Of a DNA stretch of 64,000 bases, positions 54,428-62,810 are shown piece after piece. The notes beneath the pieces are model-generated. The model was not told the DNA's origin and made no database searches. It saw only the letters and a program-made list of their open reading frames with translations. Where the stretch lies: contig CAKSHI010000006.1 of assembly GCA_934457115.1 (NCBI GenBank), positions 1-64,000 of the forward strand, given 5' to 3'. A program made the translations under genes and the position numbers. Each line of letters opens with the position of its first letter. Position 1 is the first letter of the stretch. Origin of the DNA: an uncultured Eubacteriales bacterium (GTDB lineage: Bacteria; Bacillota; Clostridia; Oscillospirales; Acutalibacteraceae).

Positions 54428-54476
54428 CTCTCTCCTTTAACCATATCATTAATTTATATGGTTAAAAAGGGGAGAG
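54428..54476 (-). promoter_or_regulatory. Hairpin sequestering the Shine-Dalgarno of the DUF6512-like gene
   Basis: In the minus-strand transcript CUCUCCCC-UU-UUUAACCAUAU pairs with AUAUGGUUUAA-type sequence ending in GGAGAGAG: 11 perfect pairs (54436-54446 with 54456-54466), a two-base bulge, then 8 more (54428-54435 with 54469-54476, one G-U). The loop is nine bases. The Shine-Dalgarno AGGAGAG is wholly inside the stem, five bases before the ATG. It could block translation or, less likely, end the upstream transcript; no T run follows. Confidence 0.6.
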
Positions 54477-54481
54477 AATTC

Positions 54482-54745
54482 TTATGCTAGGTAATAAAAT
54501 AGTGCAGTTATGAGTGAACCTGTAATTGCGGCTGTGCCAAATTTCAAAACACTTAAGGCAAAGTTATGCTTGTTCTTAATCGATGATGGGGCGTTAATAT
54601 CCTTTAATATTTTCTTTGCCTCTTTTTCAAGAAATACTTCATTTGATTGAGAGTATTCGGGTTTAACTATAAGTAAGGCTTTTTCGTAATATTTATTTCC
54701 TGTTTGAGTTAATTCTATAACATGATGATTTATTCCTTTTACCAT
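54482..54745 (-). CDS. Small conserved protein with C-terminal membrane anchor
   Basis: An 87-residue protein opening with MVKGINHHVIELTQTGNKYY and containing ALLIVKPEY, a pattern I recall from small conserved clostridial proteins of unknown function. The first 60 residues are soluble and lysine-rich; residues about 66-86 form one membrane helix at the extreme C-terminus, so it is probably tail-anchored. The ATG follows AAGGGGAATCAATT. It precedes the DUF6512-like gene by 58 bases on the same strand, likely one operon. Confidence 0.7.
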   Translation of the reverse strand: MVKGINHHVIELTQTGNKYYEKALLIVKPEYSQSNEVFLEKEAKKILKDINAPSSIKNKHNFALSVLKFGTAAITGSLITALFYYLA

Positions 54746-55100
54746 AATTGATTCCCCTTTTTTTAGATAAAAGTATTTTTATCACAATTTTAATTCAATA
54801 TACAAATCTCACTATTAAAAATTATGGTTAAAATTAATACGGCTAAAAGGATTAACAATGATAAATATATATTATGTTTAATGTGGAATGTTTTTTATAT
54901 TATGTATGATTTTGGTTATAATTTACTTGACAGTAATGAAAACTAATTATACAATATAATAGTATTAATATGTTCGGACCAAAGTTTATATAGAAATATA
55001 AACTTTAATATTAAGCTTAGAAAAAATCTGTTCGTATCGTTTGGAACAGGCTTACTTTTAAATATATTAGAATACTAAAAAATAAAATGGAGGTCGCGTT
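54746..55100 (+). promoter_or_regulatory. Upstream region and leader of the RNase J gene
   Basis: Bases 54746-54926 are AT-rich spacer for the divergent genes with no clear signal. After the promoter at 54927-54955 comes an approximately 140-base leader with two hairpins: AAAGTTTATAT / ATATAAACTTT (54981-54991 with 54996-55006, loop AGAA) and CTGTTC / GAACAG (55028-55033 with 55044-55049). Neither is followed by a T run, so they look like mRNA structures rather than terminators. Confidence 0.5.
54927..54955 (+). promoter_or_regulatory. Promoter of the RNase J operon
   Basis: TTGACA (54927-54932) and TACAAT (54950-54955) with a 17-base spacer. Confidence 0.85.
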
Positions 55101-56960
55101 GTGGAGAAAAAACAACAATATAAAAAAGAAAATAAAGTAAATGCTAAACGCAGTGATCAAATTCTTAGTACAAGCATTGCAGAATCAAAAGATGATTCAT
55201 CTAAGGAGAGTAATAAATCTACAAGGGTAAAGCAGGAGAAAAGACCCAAAAACAGAGGTAGAAGACCAACTAAGTCCTTGAAAAATAAAAAGCAAAAAGA
55301 GGCTCCTTCTATAAAAGTTATGTTTTTGGGAGGTCTTAATGAGATAGGTAAAAATATGACATTGTTTGAATGTCAAGATGATATGTTTTTGCTTGACTGC
55401 GGTATGACTTTCCCTGATGGTGATATGCTTGGAGTAGATTTGGTTATTCCTGATTTTACCTATGTTGAGAAGAATATAGATAAAATCAAAGGTGTAGTTA
55501 TAACCCATGGGCACGAGGACCATATAGGAGCAATCCCTTACCTTTTGAAAAAGGTTTCAATCCCGATATACGGCACACCGCTTTCAATAGGCCTTATTGG
55601 GGGAAAACTTAAGGAGCATGGACTATTAAAAAAAGCCAAGCTTAACACAATTAAACCCGGTGACAGAATAAAACTCGGCTGTATGGAAGTAGAGCCCATT
55701 CATGTAAATCACTCTATACCAGATGCAGTGGGCGTAGCTATATATTCTCCTGCGGGTACATTGGTTCATACTGGTGACTTTAAAATAGACAGTACTCCAA
55801 CCCAGGGTGAAATGATAGATATAGCAAGATTTGCCGAAGTTGGAAAAGAAGGTGTACTCGCTTTATTTGCCGATTCAACTAATGCAGAACGTCAAGGCTA
55901 TACAATGACAGAAAAGAAGATAAGTCAATCTTTTGATAAACTGTTTAACATGGCAGAATCAAAAAGAATAATAATAGCTACATTTTCTTCTAATATCAGC
56001 AGGATACAACAAATAGTAAATTGTGCGCACAAGTATGGAAGAAAGGTTTCCTTCTCCGGAAGAAGCATGATAAATTATATAAATATAGCAAGTGAATTGG
56101 GATATATAGATATACCTTCGGATGTTATGTTGGATATTAATTTGTTAAACAAGTATCCTAAGGATAAGGTAGTATTAGTGACAACGGGAAGCCAAGGCGA
56201 ACCTATGTCAGCCCTTTCAAGAATGGCGTCTTCAGATCATAAAAAGGTTTCCGTAGGCCCTGAAGATTTTATCATAATTTCAGCAAATCCGATACCCGGC
56301 AATGAAAAAACAGTTGGAGATGTGATTAACGAGCTAATGAAACTTGGCTGCGAGGTTGTTTATGAATCAATGTATGAGGTTCATGTTTCAGGACATGCTT
56401 GCCAAGAAGAGTTAAAGCTTATGTTGGGCATAGTAAAACCTAAATATTTCATACCCGTACACGGCGAACAAAAGCATCTTGTGAAACATGCAGGACTTGC
56501 TAAGATGATGGGTATGGATGACAGCAATATTTTTATAGGCGATGTTGGTAATGCTATTGAAATTAATAGGGATTATATTAAGCAAATAGCAGATGTACCT
56601 GCAGGAAAGACTCTAGTTGACGGTTTAGGCGTAGGCGATGTTGGTAATATAGTATTGAGGGATAGAAAACGTTTGTCCGAAGATGGTCTTATAGTTGTTG
56701 TAGCAACTATTGACCCTGAAAACGGCAACACAGTGTCCGGCCCGGATATAGTATCAAGAGGATTTGTCTATGTAAGAGAATCAGAAGAGCTTATTGCAAG
56801 TGCCGAAAAGGCCGCAGCTGCTGTACTTAATAAATGTGCAAAGGAAAATATACACGAGTGGGGCATTATAAAAAATAATATTAGAGATGCTTTATCTGCA
56901 TTGTTCTATGAAAGAACAAGAAGAAGCCCGATGATATTGCCTATTTTAATGGAAATATAG
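55101..56960 (+). CDS. rnj: Ribonuclease J
   Basis: Metallo-beta-lactamase/beta-CASP enzyme with 5'-3' exonuclease and endonuclease activity, central to mRNA decay in Firmicutes. The 619-residue protein has a disordered, highly basic N-terminal extension of about 70 residues, then the RNase J fold: GGLNEIGKNM at about 77, metal ligands HGHEDH (136-141), the beta-CASP domain (GSQGEPMSALSRMA) and the C-terminal domain. GTG at 55101 is seven bases after GGAGG. Only one RNase J is in the window, so J1 versus J2 is not assigned. Confidence 0.95.
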   Translation: MEKKQQYKKENKVNAKRSDQILSTSIAESKDDSSKESNKSTRVKQEKRPKNRGRRPTKSLKNKKQKEAPSIKVMFLGGLNEIGKNMTLFECQDDMFLLDCGMTFPDGDMLGVDLVIPDFTYVEKNIDKIKGVVITHGHEDHIGAIPYLLKKVSIPIYGTPLSIGLIGGKLKEHGLLKKAKLNTIKPGDRIKLGCMEVEPIHVNHSIPDAVGVAIYSPAGTLVHTGDFKIDSTPTQGEMIDIARFAEVGKEGVLALFADSTNAERQGYTMTEKKISQSFDKLFNMAESKRIIIATFSSNISRIQQIVNCAHKYGRKVSFSGRSMINYINIASELGYIDIPSDVMLDINLLNKYPKDKVVLVTTGSQGEPMSALSRMASSDHKKVSVGPEDFIIISANPIPGNEKTVGDVINELMKLGCEVVYESMYEVHVSGHACQEELKLMLGIVKPKYFIPVHGEQKHLVKHAGLAKMMGMDDSNIFIGDVGNAIEINRDYIKQIADVPAGKTLVDGLGVGDVGNIVLRDRKRLSEDGLIVVVATIDPENGNTVSGPDIVSRGFVYVRESEELIASAEKAAAAVLNKCAKENIHEWGIIKNNIRDALSALFYERTRRSPMILPILMEI

Positions 56961-57012
56961 TTATTTTATATACATTTGGTGTGTATTAATAAAATAGGAG
57001 GCGATTTGTTTT

Positions 57013-58971
57013 ATGAAAAAAAGTTATAACACGATATTTGTTGATGCTTTATTGATATTTACAATATTAACAATGACTATAATAAGCTGCTTTTATAATA
57101 AAGTCGTCTTTTATTTTGAGATACCATTTGCTTTTTTGTGTATTGGGATATTAATATACAATATTTTTAGGGACTTTAAAAATGTTAATGTTCTCCATCA
57201 AAAAGACGGGGTAATTGATAATCTTGACAAGCATACGCTTGAAAGACTTAAGGCTCCTGTTGCTTTGCTTGATAAAAAGTACAATGTTATTTGGAAAAAT
57301 CATAGCTTTCAAAAGATTTTTGGAAAGGAACAATTAAATCTCGAGAATCTTATAAAAACTGAGCCAATTAGTTCATTATTGAACAAAGGTATTGAGACTA
57401 TAGAAATCCTTGATATTAGGTATAGTGTTTTATCTATAGAGTTTAAGGAATATATAGAATTATATTTCGTTGAGGATAAGTATTATCATCAAATAGAAAG
57501 TGAATACCTTAAAAGTCGTCCCGTAGTGGCTATGGTGATGTTTGACAATAAAGAGGAATTTGAAGCTGATGCGATAGACAATGAAGATGATCAAATAATT
57601 GCTAAAGTAGAGGGAATCATTCAAAAATGGGCAGCAGGTACAACAGGATTTTATAAGAAATTAAATAATTCAAGATATCTTGTTGTGTTTGAAGAGAGAA
57701 GTCTTGATGTATTTATAAAAGAAAAATTTAAGATTTTAGAGGAAGTAAGAAGTGTAAAGTCTGAGGATAAACGTTGGGCTACAGTATCTATAGGTATTGG
57801 GGCTGACGGGAAATCCTTGAAAGAATGTGAACATTGGGCACGAAATGCTCTCGATATGGCATTGGGTCGAGGCGGAGACCAAGTTGTTGTCAAAAAAGGA
57901 AAAAGTTATAGCTTCTTTGGAGGAGTTTCAAAGGAAACTGAAAAAAGGAGCAAGGTTAGAGCAAGGGTTATATCGATGGCATTGTCAGACCAAATAGATA
58001 ACAGTGATAAGGTACTTATAATGGGTCATAGGTTTTCAGACCTTGATTGTGTTGGTGCCGCTATAGGTATGTATAGTGCAGCAGCAAAGGGAAAAAGGAA
58101 AGAAGCCTATATAGTTTTAAATAAAGATGAGACTCTTGCCTTGCCTCTTGTAAAAAATATAGAAGCAATGAGCAGTAAGGAAATATTTATTTCTCCTGAA
58201 AAGGCTATAGGATTAATAACTGAAAAAACTCTTCTTATAATAGTTGACACTCATTCAATGGACTTTTTGGAAAGCAAACTTTTATATGAGAAATCGCATA
58301 AAACGGTTGTTATAGATCACCATAGAATGATGGTAAATCATATTTCTAATGCTGTAGTATTTTACCATGAACCTTACGCTTCTTCGGCATCTGAAATGGT
58401 AACGGAACTTGTCCAGTACTTAGATGACGAATTTTTAAATAGAATTGAAGCGGAATCCCTTTTAGCAGGCATTATGCTTGACAGTAAGAATTTCGTCCTA
58501 AAAACAGGAGTTAGAACTTTTGAAGCAGCTGCTTATTTAAGAAGAAAAGGTGCAGATACGGTAGAAGTAAAAAGGCTATTCTCAAATTCCATGAATACTT
58601 ATAAGGTAAAATATCAGCTTATCTCAGGGGCTGAAATATTTAATAGCTGCGCTATAGCCTGCGCAGATGAAAAGGAAGGAAGCTATGAGGATATAAGAAT
58701 AGCTTCGGCTCAAGCAGCTGATGAACTCCTTGGAATTGAAGGAGTTAGAGCTTCGTTTGTTATATATTCTTCCGGGAATAATTCAGTGAGTATATCCGCA
58801 AGGTCGTTTGGAGATGTTAACGTGCAGCTCATCATGGAAGCTATGGGCGGCGGAGGACACCAAACTATGGCAGGAGCTCAAATTAATGATACAAGTATAA
58901 AAGAAGTAGCTCAAAGGTTAATAGAACTTATTAGCCCTATTGAAATATCTAATACAAAAAATGAGGTGTAA
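57013..58971 (+). CDS. gdpP: Cyclic-di-AMP phosphodiesterase GdpP
   Basis: Membrane phosphodiesterase degrading c-di-AMP to pApA, controlling potassium and cell-wall homeostasis. The 652-residue protein has two N-terminal membrane helices (about 8-50), a PAS-like domain (about 70-160), a degenerate GGDEF domain (about 165-300), and DHH-DHHA1 domains with SDLDCVGAAIG, VDTHSMD, IDHHRM and the C-terminal GGGGHQTMAGAQ. ATG follows AGGAGGCGATTTGTTTT. It sits in the usual gdpP-rplI-dnaB order. Confidence 0.95.
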   Translation: MKKSYNTIFVDALLIFTILTMTIISCFYNKVVFYFEIPFAFLCIGILIYNIFRDFKNVNVLHQKDGVIDNLDKHTLERLKAPVALLDKKYNVIWKNHSFQKIFGKEQLNLENLIKTEPISSLLNKGIETIEILDIRYSVLSIEFKEYIELYFVEDKYYHQIESEYLKSRPVVAMVMFDNKEEFEADAIDNEDDQIIAKVEGIIQKWAAGTTGFYKKLNNSRYLVVFEERSLDVFIKEKFKILEEVRSVKSEDKRWATVSIGIGADGKSLKECEHWARNALDMALGRGGDQVVVKKGKSYSFFGGVSKETEKRSKVRARVISMALSDQIDNSDKVLIMGHRFSDLDCVGAAIGMYSAAAKGKRKEAYIVLNKDETLALPLVKNIEAMSSKEIFISPEKAIGLITEKTLLIIVDTHSMDFLESKLLYEKSHKTVVIDHHRMMVNHISNAVVFYHEPYASSASEMVTELVQYLDDEFLNRIEAESLLAGIMLDSKNFVLKTGVRTFEAAAYLRRKGADTVEVKRLFSNSMNTYKVKYQLISGAEIFNSCAIACADEKEGSYEDIRIASAQAADELLGIEGVRASFVIYSSGNNSVSISARSFGDVNVQLIMEAMGGGGHQTMAGAQINDTSIKEVAQRLIELISPIEISNTKNEV

Positions 58972-58973
58972 TT

Positions 58974-59423
58974 ATGAAAGTAATATTATTGCAGGATGTT
59001 AAAAGCAAAGGCAAGAAGGGTGATCTGATAAATGTATCGGATGGATATGCAAGAAACTGCTTGCTTCCTCAAAAACTCGCTAAGGAAGCTGATAACCAAG
59101 CTATGAACGAGCTTAAAAATGCAAAAGCTTCGGAAGCTCATAAAATAGAAGTTCAAAAAGCAGAAGCAAATGCGATTTATAAAAAAATATCCGGAAAAAC
59201 TTTAAAGTTTTCAGCTAAATCCGGTAAATCTGGTAAACTTTTCGGGTCTATTACATCTAAAGAAATCGCTTTGGAACTTGAAAAGGTTTACGATGTTTCT
59301 ATTGATAAAAGAAAAATACATTTAAGCAGTGATATCAAAAACTTTGGCACATATGAGTGTGAGATAAAACTTTATGCAGGAATTGTAGCCAAGGTATTTG
59401 TTCAGGTTACAGAGCTAAATTAA
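58974..59423 (+). CDS. rplI: 50S ribosomal protein L9
   Basis: L9 spans the base of the L1 stalk. The 149-residue protein has the N-terminal MKVILLQDVKSKGKKGD domain, the YARNCLLPQKLA signature, a long connecting helix and the C-terminal domain. The ATG is two bases after the gdpP stop and follows GAGGTG. Confidence 0.97.
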   Translation: MKVILLQDVKSKGKKGDLINVSDGYARNCLLPQKLAKEADNQAMNELKNAKASEAHKIEVQKAEANAIYKKISGKTLKFSAKSGKSGKLFGSITSKEIALELEKVYDVSIDKRKIHLSSDIKNFGTYECEIKLYAGIVAKVFVQVTELN

Positions 59424-59443
59424 TTAAATATACTACATTTAAT

Positions 59444-59466
59444 CATGGTAAATTATGTTTGCCATG
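59444..59466 (+). terminator. Hairpin after rplI, overlapping the dnaB promoter
   Basis: CATGGTAAA (59444-59452) pairs with TTTGCCATG (59458-59466), one G-U pair, loop of five, followed by ATTTCTGATTTTGTT. The right arm contains the -35 box of dnaB. Confidence 0.5.
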
Positions 59467-59486
59467 ATTTCTGATTTTGTTATAAT
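59459..59486 (+). promoter_or_regulatory. Promoter of dnaB
   Basis: TTGCCA (59459-59464) and TATAAT (59481-59486) with a 16-base spacer, about 35 bases before the GTG start. Confidence 0.6.
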
Positions 59487-59523
59487 AATATATAAGTTTT
59501 GCAGATTTAGGAGGTGATGTGCA

Positions 59524-60897
59524 GTGGATGATTTTAAAATAACATCGGGTTATGATAATATAAAATTGCCTTATAGTTTAGAGGCAGAGCAATCTGTTTT
59601 AGGAGCAATTTTACTTGATTCAGATTGTATGGATAAAGTTGCGGAGATATTGCCTATACCGGATTATTTTCATTTGGTTAACCATCAACTTATATATTCC
59701 GCTATGCTTGAAATGTTTACATTTGGTAAACCTGTGGACTTTATTACGGTTTTAGAGAAACTTAAACAAGATAAAAGTTTCGACGAGGCAACGGGTAAGA
59801 CATATCTAATGCAATTAGCCCAAATTGTACCGTCAATATCAAATGTAGAAGTATATGCAAATATTGTAAGAGAAAAATATGACACAAGAAAATTAATTAT
59901 TACTGCACGTGAAATAATGGAGGATGCAACGGAGGACACTGCGGACTCTGCGGACCTCCTTGACTCGGCAGAACAGAAAATATTTGATATACGGCGTGGA
60001 AAAAATATGCAGGGTCTTCAAAAGATTGACGAGATCGTTGTCCAAACTTTTGACAGACTTGATATGTTAAACTCTGAAGAGGGTAAACTTTATAGAGGTA
60101 TACCTACAGGTATATCTGCTTTGGATGAGACAATAACGGGACTTAATAGGTCAGACCTAATACTTTTAGCTGCAAGACCCGGTATGGGTAAAACGAGTTT
60201 TGCCTTAAATATAGCAAGGCATGTCGCAGTTAAAGAATTCAGAAAGGTTGCATTTTTCTCGCTTGAAATGACAAAGGAGCAGTTGGCTTCAAGATTACTT
60301 TCGACTGAAGCATTAGTTGGAGGAGTAAAACTCAGGACAGGTAAATTGGCTGAGGATGAGTGGATACGTCTTATAGAAGCCGGAGATATTCTTTCAAAGA
60401 CACAAATGTACTTTGACGATACTCCGGGAATTACCGTGCCCGAGATGAAGGCAAAACTTAGAAGACTTAAAGATGTAGACTTAGTAATTATAGACTATTT
60501 GCAGCTTATGTCGGGCGGCAAGAACATAAATAACAGAGTGCAGGAGATTTCCGAGATAACAAGAAACCTAAAGATTATGGCAAAGGAAATAAATGTTCCC
60601 GTAATAACGCTGTCTCAGCTTTCGCGTGCTTCCGAACAAAGAGCAGAGCATAGACCGGTATTATCAGACTTAAGGGATTCAGGTTCAATCGAGCAGGATG
60701 CCGACATAGTTATGTTTTTGTATAGGCCGGATTATTACACAGATCAAGATGATGATAATCAAGACAACAACGGGAAGAACAGCGGCGAGTGTATAGTAGC
60801 TAAAAACCGTCATGGAGAGGCTAGAACAGTTTACTTGCATTGGCAGGGCGAATTTATGCGTTTTACAGGCCAGGAGATGTTTAGAAATGATCAATAA
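59524..60897 (+). CDS. dnaB: Replicative DNA helicase DnaB
   Basis: Hexameric 5'-3' helicase at the replication fork (DnaC in Bacillus naming). The 457-residue protein has the N-terminal DnaB domain starting LPYSLEAEQSVLGAILLD, and a RecA-like ATPase with Walker A ARPGMGKTSFAL at about 218, Walker B LVIIDYLQLM, and the arginine-finger-region SDLRDSGSIEQDAD. GTG at 59524 is eight bases after GGAGGTG. Its end overlaps tilS by 11 bases. Confidence 0.97.
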   Translation: MDDFKITSGYDNIKLPYSLEAEQSVLGAILLDSDCMDKVAEILPIPDYFHLVNHQLIYSAMLEMFTFGKPVDFITVLEKLKQDKSFDEATGKTYLMQLAQIVPSISNVEVYANIVREKYDTRKLIITAREIMEDATEDTADSADLLDSAEQKIFDIRRGKNMQGLQKIDEIVVQTFDRLDMLNSEEGKLYRGIPTGISALDETITGLNRSDLILLAARPGMGKTSFALNIARHVAVKEFRKVAFFSLEMTKEQLASRLLSTEALVGGVKLRTGKLAEDEWIRLIEAGDILSKTQMYFDDTPGITVPEMKAKLRRLKDVDLVIIDYLQLMSGGKNINNRVQEISEITRNLKIMAKEINVPVITLSQLSRASEQRAEHRPVLSDLRDSGSIEQDADIVMFLYRPDYYTDQDDDNQDNNGKNSGECIVAKNRHGEARTVYLHWQGEFMRFTGQEMFRNDQ

Positions 60898-62242
60898 GGT
60901 AAAAAAGGCTATTGAAGATTTTGATATGCTGCATTGTGGTGACAAGGTTTTGGTTGGCCTTTCAGGTGGGGCGGATTCAATTTCGCTTTTACACGCACTC
61001 TACTCTTTAAAAGGAGAATTAAACTTAGAAATTTTTGCTGCACATGTTAATCATGGATTAAGAGGAAAAGATGCACTTGATGATGAAAATTTTGCAAGAG
61101 AGACTTGTGAAAAACTAGGTATTCCTATATATGTTTTAAGAGCAGACATAAAAAAAGAGGCGCTCGAAAAGGGCATGGGTATAGAAGAATGCGGCAGGAG
61201 CGTAAGATATAGATTTTTTAAAGAGATAAGCCAAAAATTAGGTTCTAAAACCGCTACAGCACATACTCTTTCGGATAATCTAGAAACTCTTATTTTGAAT
61301 TTTACCAGGGGTGCAGGACTTAATGGAATGTGTGGGATAAAACCCGTAAGAAACAATATAATAAGACCCCTTATCTATCTTACAAGGCAAGAGATAGAAG
61401 ATTATTGCAAAGAAAATAATTTGAAGTTTATTATAGATAAATCTAATTATGATAGATGTTATTCAAGAAATAAAATAAGGCTCGATGTTATACCTATTTT
61501 AAAGGAGATAAATCCCTCTGTAGAAAAATCTGCCTTAAGAATGATAAGTCAATTTAAGGATGTAGACAATTATATTGAAAATCAAGCTAAAAAGGTTTTA
61601 GAATCATCAAAGCTTTCCGATGGATATGATGTAAAAAATCTATTAGAATTAGATAAAGCAGTGCTGTCGAGGTGTATTTCGATTATAGCCGGCGGAAATT
61701 TAGAAAATATTCATATTGACCTGGTTATAGAAAGTCTAAACAATGGTTTTGGTACCGTTACATTGCCGGGCAAGAGATATATTGAGATCAATTCCGGTGT
61801 AATTAGATTAAAAAAGGAACAAAATAAGCAAGTAGAATTGTGGGAATATAAAATTAATAGCACAAATATCTTGACATATAATAAAAGAGAGTTCATAATT
61901 AGATCTATAGATATAATGGAGTATAATATTCTATTGGATAAAAATAAGGAATTAGGATTATTTGCTCTTGATTATGATCTGGTTACCGAAAATACAGTGG
62001 TAAGGAACAGAAGAAGTTCAGATAGGTTTAAAATTCCTAAAAGAGGGATTACCAAATCGTTAAAAAAACTTTTTAACGAAGAGAAGATCCCGATTTATGT
62101 TAGAAATAATTTGCCGATAATAGCAGACGGAGACAAAGTTTTGTGGATTTACGGCTTTGGCGCTTCTGAGTTTGCTAAAATTAATAAAGACACTAGAAAA
62201 GTGTTAACCATATTTCCTAAGGAGTGTTATCATGATAAATGA
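60887..62242 (+). CDS. tilS: tRNA(Ile)-lysidine synthase
   Basis: Attaches lysine to C34 of tRNA-Ile(CAU) so that it reads AUA. The 451-residue protein has the PP-loop VGLSGGADSISLLH at about 23-36, HVNHGLRGKDA, and TAHTLSDNLETLILNFTRG, then a C-terminal substrate domain (RNRRSSDRFK). ATG at 60887 follows CCAGGAG; longer frames reach into dnaB. The stop overlaps the hpt start by 11 bases. Confidence 0.95.
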   Translation: MINKVKKAIEDFDMLHCGDKVLVGLSGGADSISLLHALYSLKGELNLEIFAAHVNHGLRGKDALDDENFARETCEKLGIPIYVLRADIKKEALEKGMGIEECGRSVRYRFFKEISQKLGSKTATAHTLSDNLETLILNFTRGAGLNGMCGIKPVRNNIIRPLIYLTRQEIEDYCKENNLKFIIDKSNYDRCYSRNKIRLDVIPILKEINPSVEKSALRMISQFKDVDNYIENQAKKVLESSKLSDGYDVKNLLELDKAVLSRCISIIAGGNLENIHIDLVIESLNNGFGTVTLPGKRYIEINSGVIRLKKEQNKQVELWEYKINSTNILTYNKREFIIRSIDIMEYNILLDKNKELGLFALDYDLVTENTVVRNRRSSDRFKIPKRGITKSLKKLFNEEKIPIYVRNNLPIIADGDKVLWIYGFGASEFAKINKDTRKVLTIFPKECYHDK

Positions 62243-62777
62243 TGTTGAAAAAATTCTTTTAAGTAGCGAAGAAATCCAAGAAATTACCAAAAAATTAGGT
62301 AAAAAAATCAGTGAAGATTATAAAGACAAAAACTTATTAATGGTAAGTGTATTAAAAGGTTCTATTTTGTTTATGGCAGATTTAATGAGGGCAATTGATA
62401 TACACTGTAGGATTGACTTTATGGCCGTCTCTACATATGCAGGCGGAGTAGCAAGCAGTGGAGTAGCAAAAATAATCAAAGATTTAGATATGCCGATAGA
62501 AGGCTACGATGTTTTGATTGTAGAGGATATTTTAGACAGTGGTTTAACTTTGAGTAATATAATTGACCTTTTGGAGTCAAGAAATCCTAAGAGTATAAAA
62601 ATATGCACTCTATTAGATAAACCTGAAAGACGTAAAAGTAAAATAAAAGCAGATTATGCAGGGGCAGTTATTCCCGATGAATTTGTAGTCGGCTATGGCC
62701 TCGACTATGATGAAAAATATAGAAACTTACCATTTGTAGGTGTATTAAAAGAGAGTGTTTACAGCGAAAATGTATAA
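62232..62777 (+). CDS. hpt: Hypoxanthine phosphoribosyltransferase
   Basis: Purine salvage enzyme making IMP or GMP from hypoxanthine or guanine and PRPP. The 181-residue protein has the VLKGSILFMADL loop and the PRPP signature VEDILDSGLTL (about 97-107). The ATG follows AAGGAGTGTTATC and overlaps tilS, the common tilS-hpt-ftsH order. Confidence 0.96.
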   Translation: MINDVEKILLSSEEIQEITKKLGKKISEDYKDKNLLMVSVLKGSILFMADLMRAIDIHCRIDFMAVSTYAGGVASSGVAKIIKDLDMPIEGYDVLIVEDILDSGLTLSNIIDLLESRNPKSIKICTLLDKPERRKSKIKADYAGAVIPDEFVVGYGLDYDEKYRNLPFVGVLKESVYSENV

Positions 62778-62810
62778 CACTAATTATACTACTATAAAGG
62801 AGAAACAAAC

